DNA of 64,000 nucleotides, taken from contig CAXTAY010000011.1 of assembly GCA_964242335.1 (NCBI GenBank), positions 1 to 64,000 of the forward strand. Direction: 5' to 3'. The notes beneath the pieces were generated by a model that worked only from the letters and a program-made list of their open reading frames with translations, made no database searches and was not told the origin of the DNA. Made by a program: the position numbers and the translations under genes. Below, in pieces: positions 37,285-45,779 of the stretch; the stretch's first letter is position 1, and each line of letters begins with the position of its first letter. Source of the stretch: Lichenicoccus sp964242335. Its GTDB lineage: Bacteria; Pseudomonadota; Alphaproteobacteria; Acetobacterales; Acetobacteraceae.

Positions 37285-38133
37285 GTGGCCCTGACCACAC
37301 GCGCCGAGCATCGCTGCTTCGACGGCCGCCTCGGCTTCTACAGCCGGCCCTCCGCCGCACTCGGGCTGGAGGCCCGCTTCGCCGTGTTCCTGCCGGCCGG
37401 CGCGCTGGCGGGGGAGGCGGTGCCGGCGCTGTATGCGCTGGCCGGCCTCACCTGCGACGAGCAGAGCTTCGTCACCAAGTCCGGTATCCTGCGCCTCGCC
37501 GCCGCGCATGGGCTCGCGGTCGTCGCCTCCGACACCAGCCCGCGCGGTGCCGGCATCGCCGGCGAGGACGCGGACTGGGATTTCGGCACCGGGGCGGGGT
37601 TCTACCTCGACGCCACCGAGCCGCCCTGGTCGGCGCACTACCGCATGGGCAGCCACGTCTCGCGCGAGCTGCCCGCCTGGGCGGAGGCGGATTTCCCGGT
37701 GGCAGGCGACCGTCGCGGCGTCATCGGCCACTCGATGGGCGGCCATGGCGCACTGGTGCTGGGGCTGCGCGAGCCCGAGCGCTGGCAGTCGGTGTCGGCG
37801 CTGTCGCCGATCGCCCATCCGGCCGCGGTGCCGTGGGGCGAGAAGGCGTTCACCCGCTATCTCGGCCCCGACCGCGCGCGCTGGGCGGCGCACGATGCCT
37901 GCCTGCTGCTGCGCGCCGGCCAGGTGCGAGGCGATACGATCCTGGTCGACCAGGGCGAGGCCGACCAGTTCCTCGCCGAGCAGCTGCGTCCCGAGGCCCT
38001 GGAGCAGGCGGCGGCGCTGTCCGGACAGGCGCTCACGCTGCGCCGGCACCCCGGCTACGACCACTCCTACTGGTTCGTGCAGAGCGTGATTGCCGACCAT
38101 CTGTCGCACCACGCCGGCCTGCTGAGGCGCTGA
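37285..38133 (+). CDS. fghA: S-formylglutathione hydrolase
   Basis: A 282-residue alpha/beta-hydrolase of the esterase D family. The nucleophile elbow is GHSMGGHGA (Ser near residue 150), with Asp in VDQGEADQF and His in HPGYDHSYWF completing the triad. PALYALAGLTCDEQSF and the DTSPRG stretch are diagnostic. It converts S-formylglutathione to formate and glutathione. The GTG start at 37285 lies three bases after frmA, so both are surely co-transcribed. Confidence 0.93.
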   Translation: MALTTRAEHRCFDGRLGFYSRPSAALGLEARFAVFLPAGALAGEAVPALYALAGLTCDEQSFVTKSGILRLAAAHGLAVVASDTSPRGAGIAGEDADWDFGTGAGFYLDATEPPWSAHYRMGSHVSRELPAWAEADFPVAGDRRGVIGHSMGGHGALVLGLREPERWQSVSALSPIAHPAAVPWGEKAFTRYLGPDRARWAAHDACLLLRAGQVRGDTILVDQGEADQFLAEQLRPEALEQAAALSGQALTLRRHPGYDHSYWFVQSVIADHLSHHAGLLRR

Positions 38134-38202
38134 GGCGGGCATCGTCGCGCCCGGCGGCCCGCCGGTCAGGCTCGCGGCGCCGCGCGATTGTCGCGTGCCG
38201 AC

Positions 38203-38231
38203 TTGACGCCAGGATTTCGGTCTCATTAACT
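38203..38231 (+). promoter_or_regulatory. Candidate promoter of the sedolisin gene
   Basis: TTGACG at 38203-38208 and TTAACT at 38226-38231 are separated by 17 bp, in the 199-bp gap before the peptidase gene. The predicted transcript would have a leader of about 95 bases. TTAACT also looks like a CtrA half site, without a second half. Confidence 0.5.
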
Positions 38232-38332
38232 GTACGACACGACGAAGATCGAGATGTTCGTCCGACCAGGTGACGCCGACCGGCGTCGGCACGGGTCTCG
38301 CATGATCTGCCGGTCCAACTTAGGGGAACTTG

Positions 38333-40219
38333 ATGTCGCGGTACCTGAAGCGTCGCCTGGCCATCTCGGTGGCATCCGTCCTGACCGCCCTGTCGCCCGT
38401 CCTGTGGTCCGGCGCATCCGCACGCGCCGCGGCACCCTCCGACGTGTCGGTCGGCGACCCGCTCGCCCTGACGATCTACCTGCCGGTGCAGAACGAGCCC
38501 GCCGCCGAGGCCGCGGCCCGCGCCATCCAGACCCCGGGCAGCCCGACCTACCACCAGTTCCTCAGCGTGTCGCAGTTCGTCGCCAAGTACGGCGCCACCG
38601 ACAACCAGATCGCCAACGTCGAGGCGATCCTCGAGGGGCTCGGCTTCACCATCGAGTACGTCTATCCGAACCACCTAGCGATCGAGGCGGTAAGCCTCGC
38701 CGGCACCGCGCAGAGCACGCTCGGCCTGACGCTGAAGCACTTCACCCTGAACGGGCGCAGCGGCATCGCCTCGACCACGCCGATGCAGATGCCGCCGGCG
38801 CTGGTCGGGCTGATCCGCGGCATCGGCGGCTTCGACACCGTCACCCACGCCAAGCCGCGGCACGTGATCGACGCGCTGGGCGTCGCCGCCGCGCCGCACG
38901 CGGTGGCCGGCAGCCTGACCGGCGGCACGCCCGGCAACTACCTGCCGGCGGACTTCGAGAAGTTCTACGACGTGACGCCGCTGTCCCAGCTCGGCATCAC
39001 CGGCCGCGGCAGCACGATCGGCATCGTGACGCTGAACGACTTCAAGCCGTCCGACGCCTACCTGTTCTGGAGCCAGACCGGCCTGCACGTCTCGTCGTCG
39101 CGCATCACCAAGGTCGACGTGGATGGCGGCGAGACCGCGAGCACCAACAACGCCGACGGCGAGGGCGAGACCGACCTCGACGTCGAGGAGTCCGGCTCGA
39201 TCGCACCGGATGCCAACGTGCGCGTCTACATCGCGCCGAACATCAGCAACGCCAACTTCATCAACGGCTTCGAGGCGGCGGCCTCGGAGAACATCGCCGA
39301 CACCATCTCGTCGAGCTGGGGCCAGCCGGAGCTCGACTTCTTCTACAACCAGGCGACCCAGACCACCGGCGACAGCTTCCTGCTCGAGGCGTTCCACGAC
39401 GCCTTCCTCGAGATGGCGCTGCAGGGCCAGACGGTGTTCATCGCCGCCGGCGACTCCGGCTCGTTCGACACCGTGCGCGGCTGCTCGCCGTACGGCACGC
39501 CGTCGCCGAGCACGCCGGTCTGCAGCGCGCCGTTCAGCGTCGACCATCCGTCCAGCGATCCGCTGGTCACCGCCGCCGGCGGCACCACGCTGCCGTTCTC
39601 GATGACGCTCAGCAGCGGCATCCTGCTCACCGTCGCCAAGGAGCAGGCCTGGGGCTGGGACTACATCTCCAACGAGGCGGCGGCGCAGGGCAAGGCATCC
39701 GTGATCGGCGTGCCCGACGTGTTCTCGGTCGGCGGCGGCGGCGGGGTGAGCTCGTACTGGGCGCTGCCCTGGTATCAGGGCAACACCAAGGGCATCACCT
39801 CCACCAAGTCGAACCAGAACTTCGCCGAGGACACCGGCTCGGGCAGCGTCGTGCAGAACCTGCTGCCGGCCAACTTCACCGGTCGCAACATGCCCGACAT
39901 CTCCGCCAACGCCGATCCGGAGTCCGGCTACCAGTATATCGAGGAAGGGGCGGTCTCGAACTTCTACGGCGGCACCAGCTTCGTGGCACCGCAGCTCAAC
40001 GGCGTGAACGCGCTGTTCGTGCAGGCGCTGGGCGGCCGCGTCGGCCAGATCAGCCCGGCGATCTACCAACTCGGCAACGTCGCCACCACCGACATCACCG
40101 CCGGTGACAACTGGGGCTACGACGCCGTCGCCGGATACGACAACGCGGCCGGTGCCGGCACCCTCGACGCCACCCGGCTGCTGATCGGCCTGCTGACGCT
40201 GCAGGTCGGCCTGCACTGA
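38333..40219 (+). CDS. Secreted S53 family serine peptidase (sedolisin) with prodomain
   Basis: A 628-residue protein: signal peptide ending near SARA, a pro-kumamolisin activation domain (TPGSPTYHQFLSVSQFVAKYG), then the catalytic domain. The Glu/Asp pair lies in GETDLDVEESGSIAPDA, the oxyanion Asp in AAGDSGSF and the nucleophile Ser in YGGTSFVAP. Calcium-site residues follow at the C-terminus. Sedolisins act at acidic pH outside the cell, in keeping with an acid-tolerant organism. ATG 38333 has AGGGGA five bases upstream (TTG 38330 also possible). A strong nested hairpin follows the stop. Confidence 0.92.
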   Translation: MSRYLKRRLAISVASVLTALSPVLWSGASARAAAPSDVSVGDPLALTIYLPVQNEPAAEAAARAIQTPGSPTYHQFLSVSQFVAKYGATDNQIANVEAILEGLGFTIEYVYPNHLAIEAVSLAGTAQSTLGLTLKHFTLNGRSGIASTTPMQMPPALVGLIRGIGGFDTVTHAKPRHVIDALGVAAAPHAVAGSLTGGTPGNYLPADFEKFYDVTPLSQLGITGRGSTIGIVTLNDFKPSDAYLFWSQTGLHVSSSRITKVDVDGGETASTNNADGEGETDLDVEESGSIAPDANVRVYIAPNISNANFINGFEAAASENIADTISSSWGQPELDFFYNQATQTTGDSFLLEAFHDAFLEMALQGQTVFIAAGDSGSFDTVRGCSPYGTPSPSTPVCSAPFSVDHPSSDPLVTAAGGTTLPFSMTLSSGILLTVAKEQAWGWDYISNEAAAQGKASVIGVPDVFSVGGGGGVSSYWALPWYQGNTKGITSTKSNQNFAEDTGSGSVVQNLLPANFTGRNMPDISANADPESGYQYIEEGAVSNFYGGTSFVAPQLNGVNALFVQALGGRVGQISPAIYQLGNVATTDITAGDNWGYDAVAGYDNAAGAGTLDATRLLIGLLTLQVGLH

Positions 40220-40227
40220 AGACGATA

Positions 40228-40282
40228 CCCGGCAGGCGAGGCGGCCGGCTGCGGTCGGCCGCAGCTCCTGCCGGGCTTCCTT
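40228..40282 (+). terminator. Nested-hairpin terminator after the sedolisin gene
   Basis: Outer stem CCCGGCAGG (40228-40236) pairs with CCTGCCGGG (40267-40275). Inside it CTGCGG (40249-40254) pairs with CCGCAG (40259-40264) around a TCGG tetraloop. The 3' side runs into CTTCCTT. It begins nine bases after the stop codon and lies between convergent genes. Confidence 0.75.
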
Positions 40283-40311
40283 GATGCCGCCTCAGACGAT
40301 GCCGCCTCAGA
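40283..40311. repeat. 15-bp tandem repeat at the end of a small gene
   Basis: GATGCCGCCTCAGA at 40283-40296 recurs at 40298-40311, spaced by one C. The second unit includes the stop codon of the small minus-strand gene, suggesting a local slippage duplication of its 3' end. Confidence 0.7.
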
Positions 40312-40579
40312 TGATAGCCCGGGGCTCCACCACCTGCTCGATCAGGTCGTTCTTCTGTCGGAGCAGCAACGCCTCGTCGGTCGGGCCGGGGTCGCCGGCC
40401 GGACGCGGCGCGGAATCGGTCGTCGGATCGGGCAACGCGTCGTTGAACTCGGGGCCGGTGATCAGGTCAGTGAGCACCGCGACCGCCACCTGGCGGTCGA
40501 TGCCGTGCGCCTCCGCCTGGGCTACCAGCGCGCCCAGTCGCGGCAGCAGGAAGTCGTGGCCGGGAGTGTCGCTGCTCAT
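40307..40579 (-). CDS. Small hypothetical protein
   Basis: A 90-residue acidic, soluble protein with no signal or membrane segment (starts MSSDTPGHDF, contains DRQVAVAVLTDLITG). It lies 26 bp downstream of the glycosyltransferase gene on the same strand, so is probably co-transcribed. I do not recognise a family. Coding is supported by consistent codon-position GC bias and linkage only. Confidence 0.5.
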   Translation of the reverse strand: MSSDTPGHDFLLPRLGALVAQAEAHGIDRQVAVAVLTDLITGPEFNDALPDPTTDSAPRPAGDPGPTDEALLLRQKNDLIEQVVEPRAII

Positions 40580-40605
40580 GCCGCCCGCCTTCCCGTAATC
40601 TGACG

Positions 40606-41652
40606 CTACCCGGCCAGCGCGTGCTGCGCCGGTGCGCCGCGGCGCAGACGGCGCCCCTCCTCGAAACCGTAGAACAGGTAATGCGGCAGCCCGCAGCCGG
40701 TTGCCGCCGCCACGTCGCGATGGTCGGCCAGGTAGCCGCGGCCGTCGAACGCGACCGTCTCCGCGGCGTGCCCGTCGCGCGCCGGCAGCCGCACGACCGT
40801 GCTCGTCGCCGGCCGCTCCGCGGGCGTCGTCGCGGCGGCGGTCTCGCCGACCAGCATGCCGTCGCGCACGCCCAGCGCGCGCAGCAGCGTCGCGAACTGA
40901 CCGAAGCGCAGCGTGACCGCGTCGTCGAACTGCTGCAGGTACTGCTGGCGCGACATCAGCAGGTCCTTGGTCATGTGCGCGCCGGGGCCGTCGTAGCGCC
41001 GCAGCGCGGCGAGGTCGTGCAGGTCGACGCGACGGCCCAGCTTGCGACGCGTGTGCGCCTGCACGATCTCGTACGGCTTGTTGTGGTAGTGCAGGTAGGT
41101 GAAGTCGGTGCGGTGGGTGCCCTCGCGGTGCCGGGTCTGCGGGATGTGGTAGCCGCTGTCGAGGCTCAGGATCGACCGGCTCGGCAGGAAGCCTTTGGGG
41201 AACACCTCCGGGTGGAACCAGCCCGGCTGCGACGGCACGTTGAACAGCGAGATGTCCATCCACAGCGCCTGGTCGACGCCGACCAGCGCGTCCATGGCGT
41301 CGTCGATGCCGCGGCGCGCGCAGGACAGGCCCTCGTCGGTGAACAGCACCAGGAACTCGTCGACGTCGCACGGCACGGCGAAGTCGTATTCGCCCGCGTC
41401 GTCCCAGCCCTCGATGATCCCGGCGACGATCCCGCCCTTGGCCTCGAAATGCTCGATCGTGTCGTACTGCCGGTGCACGACCACGCCGGCGGCCTCGAAC
41501 TGCTCCAGGATGCTTCGCGTCAGCTGGTCGCGCGAGCCGTTGTCGAGCACCTCGATGTTCTCGAAGCCGAACAGGTAGCCGTAGTAGCGCAGCCACGCAT
41601 CGAGCAGCAGGCCCTCATCCTTCTGCATCGTGATGCAACGCACGCGCGCCAT
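40606..41652 (-). CDS. Glycosyltransferase family 2-like protein
   Basis: A 348-residue soluble protein. The N-terminus (RCITMQKDEGLLLDAWLRYYGYLFGFENIEVLDNGS) and the metal/nucleotide-sugar motif VPCDVDEFL fit the Glyco_tranf_2_4 group, which also includes GT92-like enzymes in proteobacteria. HYHNKPYEIVQAH in the middle and a C-terminal YLFYGFEEGRRL are further features. Donor and acceptor are unknown; a role in surface polysaccharide is likely. The upstream gap holds a good promoter and nested inverted repeats. Confidence 0.8.
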   Translation of the reverse strand: MARVRCITMQKDEGLLLDAWLRYYGYLFGFENIEVLDNGSRDQLTRSILEQFEAAGVVVHRQYDTIEHFEAKGGIVAGIIEGWDDAGEYDFAVPCDVDEFLVLFTDEGLSCARRGIDDAMDALVGVDQALWMDISLFNVPSQPGWFHPEVFPKGFLPSRSILSLDSGYHIPQTRHREGTHRTDFTYLHYHNKPYEIVQAHTRRKLGRRVDLHDLAALRRYDGPGAHMTKDLLMSRQQYLQQFDDAVTLRFGQFATLLRALGVRDGMLVGETAAATTPAERPATSTVVRLPARDGHAAETVAFDGRGYLADHRDVAAATGCGLPHYLFYGFEEGRRLRRGAPAQHALAG

Positions 41653-41655
41653 GCT

Positions 41656-41716
41656 GACCTGGGATCGAACCCTCTGATAACGAAAAAATATCGTTCCAGC
41701 CCAGGTCGCTTGTCAA
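41656..41716 (-). promoter_or_regulatory. Promoter with nested inverted repeats for the glycosyltransferase
   Basis: On the minus strand TTGACA (41716-41711) and GATATT (41692-41687) are 18 bp apart, ahead of the ATG at 41652. The -10 lies inside AACGA/TCGTT (41679-41683 with 41691-41695), which lies inside GACCTGGG/CCCAGGTC (41656-41663 with 41700-41707). The gap is notably AT-rich. The outer repeat could be an operator; its regulator is unknown. Confidence 0.55.
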
Positions 41717-41739
41717 CCGTCTTGCACCCGCGGCGCCTC

Positions 41740-42582
41740 TCAGCAGTGCGGCCGCTTCGGCAGCACCAGGCTGCGCAGCGTGCCGCGCATGGTGAAGCCG
41801 CCGAAATCCATCAGCATCTGGTCGGCGATGCCGTTGTCGAAGTAGCGCATGGCGCTCTCGTAGTCCGGCGTGATGGTGCCCGGCGTGCGGGAGAAGAACG
41901 CGACGTGCACCCGGCTGGAGCCCAGCCGGGCGAGCACCGGTTCCGTCGATGCCGACGGCGGCGCCTGCCAGCCGAGGATGGTCACGTAGGTGTCCTGCGC
42001 CCCGTCCGGCCCGGTGCCGTCGAACAGGGCGGGTGCGATGCTCTTCGAGCCGGCGCGCGCCGCGTGGATGATCGCCGCGGTGTGCGCCATCGGGAACAGC
42101 GTGCCGGCGGCCAGCGGCAGCAGGGTCGGGTGCGGCAGGGTGTAGCGGATCCGCCCGCCGGAAGGGTCCATCGAGGCGTCGCCGCGCAGCTGCTGCGCCA
42201 CCTGGCCGTTGGTGCGCTGCTTCATGTCGAAGGCGAGGTGCCGGCCGTCCTTGCCTTCCAGGGTCGCGTAGTCGGAGACCAGGTCTACCGCCTGGCCGTC
42301 GCGCGTCACCGTGTGCAGCCGCAGCTCCTGCTGCGTGGTCCAGCTCGCGCAGCTATCGCCGATCTGGTAGCTCAGGCTGCCCGAGGCGGCCACCGTGTCG
42401 CCGCCCTGCACGCGGTCCAGGGTCAGGTCGTAGGTCGCATGGTGCGCGGCGAGCGGCACGTCCGGGAGCCCGGCGAGTGCCGCCGCCATGGCCGGCCGGC
42501 CCGGCATCCCCGCCAGCAGCATCAGGCCCAGGCACCATGGGATCGTGCGGCGCGGTGCGGCGGCGCCTGCAGGAGCTGCCAT
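41740..42582 (-). CDS. eipB: Cell envelope integrity protein EipB family (DUF1849)
   Basis: A 280-residue exported protein with a signal peptide ending near AMA. The mature part matches the EipB/DUF1849 pattern (HHATYDLTLDR, SYQIGDSCASW, FDMKQRTNGQ). Cys78 and the very last residue, Cys280, correspond to the conserved disulfide pair known from Brucella EipB. EipB is a periplasmic beta-spiral protein needed for envelope stress tolerance. Its ATG overlaps the aspS stop by one base (TGATG), so its translation is probably coupled to aspartyl-tRNA synthetase. Confidence 0.88.
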   Translation of the reverse strand: MAAPAGAAAPRRTIPWCLGLMLLAGMPGRPAMAAALAGLPDVPLAAHHATYDLTLDRVQGGDTVAASGSLSYQIGDSCASWTTQQELRLHTVTRDGQAVDLVSDYATLEGKDGRHLAFDMKQRTNGQVAQQLRGDASMDPSGGRIRYTLPHPTLLPLAAGTLFPMAHTAAIIHAARAGSKSIAPALFDGTGPDGAQDTYVTILGWQAPPSASTEPVLARLGSSRVHVAFFSRTPGTITPDYESAMRYFDNGIADQMLMDFGGFTMRGTLRSLVLPKRPHC

Positions 42583-44363
42583 CAGGCGGGCTTCGCCGGC
42601 GGCAGGTCCAGCCGCAGCGAGAGCTCCTTGAGGCGGCTCGCCGCGATCGGCGCCGGGGCGCCCATCATCGGGTCCTCGCCGCCCTGGTTCAGCGGGAACA
42701 GGATCACCTCGCGTATGTTGGGCTCGTCGGCGAGCAGCATCACCATGCGGTCGACCCCTGGCGCGGAGCCGCCATGCGGCGGCGCGCCGTAGCGGAACGC
42801 GGCCAGCATGCCGCCGAAGCGCGCCTCGACCTCGCTCTCGGCGTAGCCGGCGATGGCGAAGGCGCGGATCATGACCTCGGGCAGGTGGTTGCGTATCGCC
42901 CCGGACGACAGCTCGACGCCGTTGCAGACGATGTCGTACTGCAGCGCCTTGATGGTGAGCGGGTCCTGGCCGTCCAGCGCCGCGAGGCCGCCCTGCGGCA
43001 TCGAGAACGGGTTGTGGCTGAAGTCGATCCGGCCGGTCTCCTCGTTGATCTCGTACATCGGGAAGTCGGTGATCCAGCAGAAGCGGAACGCGTCCGCCTC
43101 GACCAGGCCGAGCTCGCCGGCGATGCGCGTGCGCGCCAGCCCGGAGAACCGCACCATCTCCGCGCCGCCGGCGGCGAAGAACACCGCGTCGCCGGGCTGC
43201 AGGCCGCAGGCGACGCGGATCGCCTCCGCCCGGTCGGCCTCCAGGTTGCGCGCGATCGGTCCGTGCGCGCCGTCCGCCTCGAAGGTGATGTAGCCGAGCC
43301 CGCCGGCACCCTCGCCGCGTGCCCACTCGCCGAGCTTGTCGAAGAACGAGCGCGGCCGACCGGCGGCACCCGGGGCGGGGATGGCGCGCACCTGGCCGCC
43401 GCCGGCCGCGAGGCGGGCGAACAGCCCGAAGCCGGAGCCAGCGAACTGCGCGGTGACATCGGTGAGACGCAGCGGGTTGCGCAGGTCCGGCTTGTCGGTG
43501 CCGTACAGCGCCAGCGCCGTGTCGTAGGGGATGCGCTCGAATGGTGCCGCACTCACCGTCCGCCCCTGGCCGAACTCCTCGAAGATGCCAGCCATCACCG
43601 GCTCCAGGGTGGCGAACACGTCCTCCTGGGTGACGAACGACATCTCGAAGTCGAGCTGGTAGAACTCGCCGGGAGAGCGGTCGGCGCGCGCCGCCTCGTC
43701 GCGAAAGCACGGCGCGATCTGGAAGTAGCGGTCGAACCCCGCGACCATCGCCAGCTGCTTGAACTGCTGCGGCGCCTGCGGCAGCGCGTAGAAGCGCCCC
43801 GGATGGGTGCGCGAGGGCACCAGGAAGTCCCGCGCGCCCTCCGGGCTGGAGGCGGTCAGGATCGGCGTCTGGAACTCGGTGAAGCCCTGCGCGATCATCC
43901 GCGCCCGCAGGCTCGCGATCACGCCCGCGCGCAGCATCATGTTGCGGTGCAGCTTCTCGCGCCTGAGGTCGATGAAGCGGTATTTCAGCCGCAGCTCCTC
44001 GGGGTAGCTCTCCTGGCCCGCGACCTGCAGCGGCAGCACCGCGGCGGCCGACTGCAGCTCGAGGCCCTGCGCCCGCACCTCGACCTCGCCGGTGGCGAGC
44101 TTCGGGTTGATCGTCGCACCCTCGCGCCGCACCACCGTGCCGGTGACGGTGACCACGCTCTCGACCCGCAGCCGCTCCGCCGACGCGAGCAGCTCGGAAC
44201 CCGCCGGGATCACCACCTGGGTGATGCCGTAATGATCGCGCAGGTCGAGGAACAGCAGCCCGCCATGGTCGCGCTTGCTGTGCACCCAGCCGGAGAGACG
44301 CACGGTCTGCCCGGCGTCGGTGCTGCGCAGGTCGGCACAGCGATGGGTGCGGTAGGGATGCAT
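42582..44363 (-). CDS. aspS: Aspartyl-tRNA synthetase (Asp/Asn type)
   Basis: A 593-residue class II synthetase of bacterial type: N-terminal OB fold (VRLSGWVHSKRDHGG), motif 2 (FRDEAARADRSPGEFYQLDFEMSF), a GAD insertion and motif 3 (GSAPGVDRMVMLL), ending in NQGGEDPMMGAP. It charges tRNA-Asp; alphaproteobacterial enzymes are usually non-discriminating and also charge tRNA-Asn for GatCAB, which is inferred here. It is divergent from rnd and forms an operon with eipB. Confidence 0.95.
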   Translation of the reverse strand: MHPYRTHRCADLRSTDAGQTVRLSGWVHSKRDHGGLLFLDLRDHYGITQVVIPAGSELLASAERLRVESVVTVTGTVVRREGATINPKLATGEVEVRAQGLELQSAAAVLPLQVAGQESYPEELRLKYRFIDLRREKLHRNMMLRAGVIASLRARMIAQGFTEFQTPILTASSPEGARDFLVPSRTHPGRFYALPQAPQQFKQLAMVAGFDRYFQIAPCFRDEAARADRSPGEFYQLDFEMSFVTQEDVFATLEPVMAGIFEEFGQGRTVSAAPFERIPYDTALALYGTDKPDLRNPLRLTDVTAQFAGSGFGLFARLAAGGGQVRAIPAPGAAGRPRSFFDKLGEWARGEGAGGLGYITFEADGAHGPIARNLEADRAEAIRVACGLQPGDAVFFAAGGAEMVRFSGLARTRIAGELGLVEADAFRFCWITDFPMYEINEETGRIDFSHNPFSMPQGGLAALDGQDPLTIKALQYDIVCNGVELSSGAIRNHLPEVMIRAFAIAGYAESEVEARFGGMLAAFRYGAPPHGGSAPGVDRMVMLLADEPNIREVILFPLNQGGEDPMMGAPAPIAASRLKELSLRLDLPPAKPA

Positions 44364-44512
44364 GGTCTCGTCCTGCTGGCAGAGGCGTGGCCGTCCGCAC
44401 CGGTCGGCGCCACGGCGCGGCAGGCAGGAAGCCGAGCGGCCCGCCGCCTGTCAACACGCCGCGCGGGCGCGGGTGCTTCCGCCTCGTGCGATCAAGGTGT
44501 AACAGCGTCGCG

Positions 44513-45712
44513 ATGACCCGTCCCGCGCCTGCGCCGTATCCCGATCCCGTCCTGGTCACGCAGAACGACGTCCTCGCCGCCGCCATCGCCCGACTGCGCG
44601 GCGAGCAGTTCGTCACCATCGACACCGAGTTCGTGCGCGAGCGCACCTACTGGCCGGAGCTCTGCCTGGTGCAGCTCGGCGGTGCCGACGAGGTGATCGT
44701 GCTCGACGCAGAAGCCGACGGCATCGACCTCGCGCCGCTGGGCGACCTGCTCGACGATCCCGCGGTGGTGAAGGTGTTCCACGCCGCCCGGCAGGATCTG
44801 GAGATCTTCCTGCACCGGTTCGGCCGGCTGCCGGTCTCGCTGTTCGACACCCAGGTCGCGGCGATGGTGGCCGGCTTCGGCGACCAGGTCGGCTATGACA
44901 GCCTGGTCGCCTCGCTCACCGGCGGCGAGATCGACAAGGCGCACCGCTTCAGCGACTGGTCGGCGCGTCCGCTGTCGCCGGCGCAGATCGCCTACGCCGC
45001 CGCCGACGTCACCTACCTGCGCGACGTCTACCTCAAGCTGACCGCGCGGCTGCAGCGCGAGGGCCGGCTGGACTGGGTGGCGCAGGAGATGGCGTACCTG
45101 TCCGAACCGCGGACCTTCCGCCCCGATCCCGAGACGCTGTGGGAGCGGTTGCGCCCGCGCACCGGCAACCGGCGCATGCTCGGCGTGCTGCGCGCCTCCG
45201 CCGCCTGGCGCGAGCGCGAGGCGCAGCGTGTCAACGTGCCGCGTCAGCGCCTGCTCAAGGACGAGAGCCTGCTGGAGATCGCGGCGACCGCGCCGCGCGA
45301 CATCGAGGCGCTGGCCCGCGTGCGCGGCGTCTCGCGCGGCTTCGCCGAGGGCCGCGGCGGTGCCGGGCTGCTCGCCGCCATCGAGGCGGCGCGGCAAGAG
45401 CCCGACGCGGCGCTGCCGCAGGCCGCGCGCAAGGACGGCCCGCGTCCGTCGCCCGCTCTGGTGTCGCTGCTCAAGGTGCTGCTGGCGGCCAAGGCGGAGC
45501 AGCACGACGTCGCACCCAGGCTGCTCGCCTCGGCCGAGGAGATCGACCGGCTGGCGGTGGAGCCCGAGCCGCAGATCCCGGCACTGGCCGGCTGGCGGCG
45601 CCAGGTGTTCGGCGACGACGCGCTGGCGCTCAAGGCCGGGCAGGTCTCGCTCGGGGTGGATGGCCGCCGCATCAAGCTGCTCCGGGTCGGCGGCGAGGCT
45701 CACGAGCGGTAG
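44513..45712 (+). CDS. rnd: Ribonuclease D
   Basis: A 399-residue 3'-5' exoribonuclease acting in tRNA 3'-end maturation. The DEDDy exonuclease motifs are seen: TIDTEFVRERTYWPELCLVQ (Asp, Glu), FHAARQDLEIF (Asp) and YAAADVTYLRDVY (Tyr, Asp). An HRDC domain lies around residues 215-295. ATG 44513 is preferred because the in-frame extension to 44387 covers the aspS promoter region. Divergent from aspS, another tRNA-related gene. Confidence 0.93.
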   Translation: MTRPAPAPYPDPVLVTQNDVLAAAIARLRGEQFVTIDTEFVRERTYWPELCLVQLGGADEVIVLDAEADGIDLAPLGDLLDDPAVVKVFHAARQDLEIFLHRFGRLPVSLFDTQVAAMVAGFGDQVGYDSLVASLTGGEIDKAHRFSDWSARPLSPAQIAYAAADVTYLRDVYLKLTARLQREGRLDWVAQEMAYLSEPRTFRPDPETLWERLRPRTGNRRMLGVLRASAAWREREAQRVNVPRQRLLKDESLLEIAATAPRDIEALARVRGVSRGFAEGRGGAGLLAAIEAARQEPDAALPQAARKDGPRPSPALVSLLKVLLAAKAEQHDVAPRLLASAEEIDRLAVEPEPQIPALAGWRRQVFGDDALALKAGQVSLGVDGRRIKLLRVGGEAHER

Positions 45713-45779
45713 GGGCGCCTGCCCGCGCCTCCGGCTGAAGCCCGGGCGGTTCGGACCTCACGCGCGCCGGTGCCTCGAA

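Noticed and set aside
38134..38163. GGCGGGC/GCCCGCC stem after fghA as a terminator
   Set aside because: The loop is 16 bases with competing pairings and there is no T-tract.
40307..41596. A long frame overlapping the glycosyltransferase that ends in the small hypothetical protein
   Set aside because: Only the last 90 codons look real, beginning at ATG 40579; the rest is a frame shadow of the glycosyltransferase.
41740..44646. A 968-codon frame joining eipB with sequence across aspS
   Set aside because: The part over aspS is its shadow; the real gene begins at ATG 42582, overlapping the aspS stop by one base.
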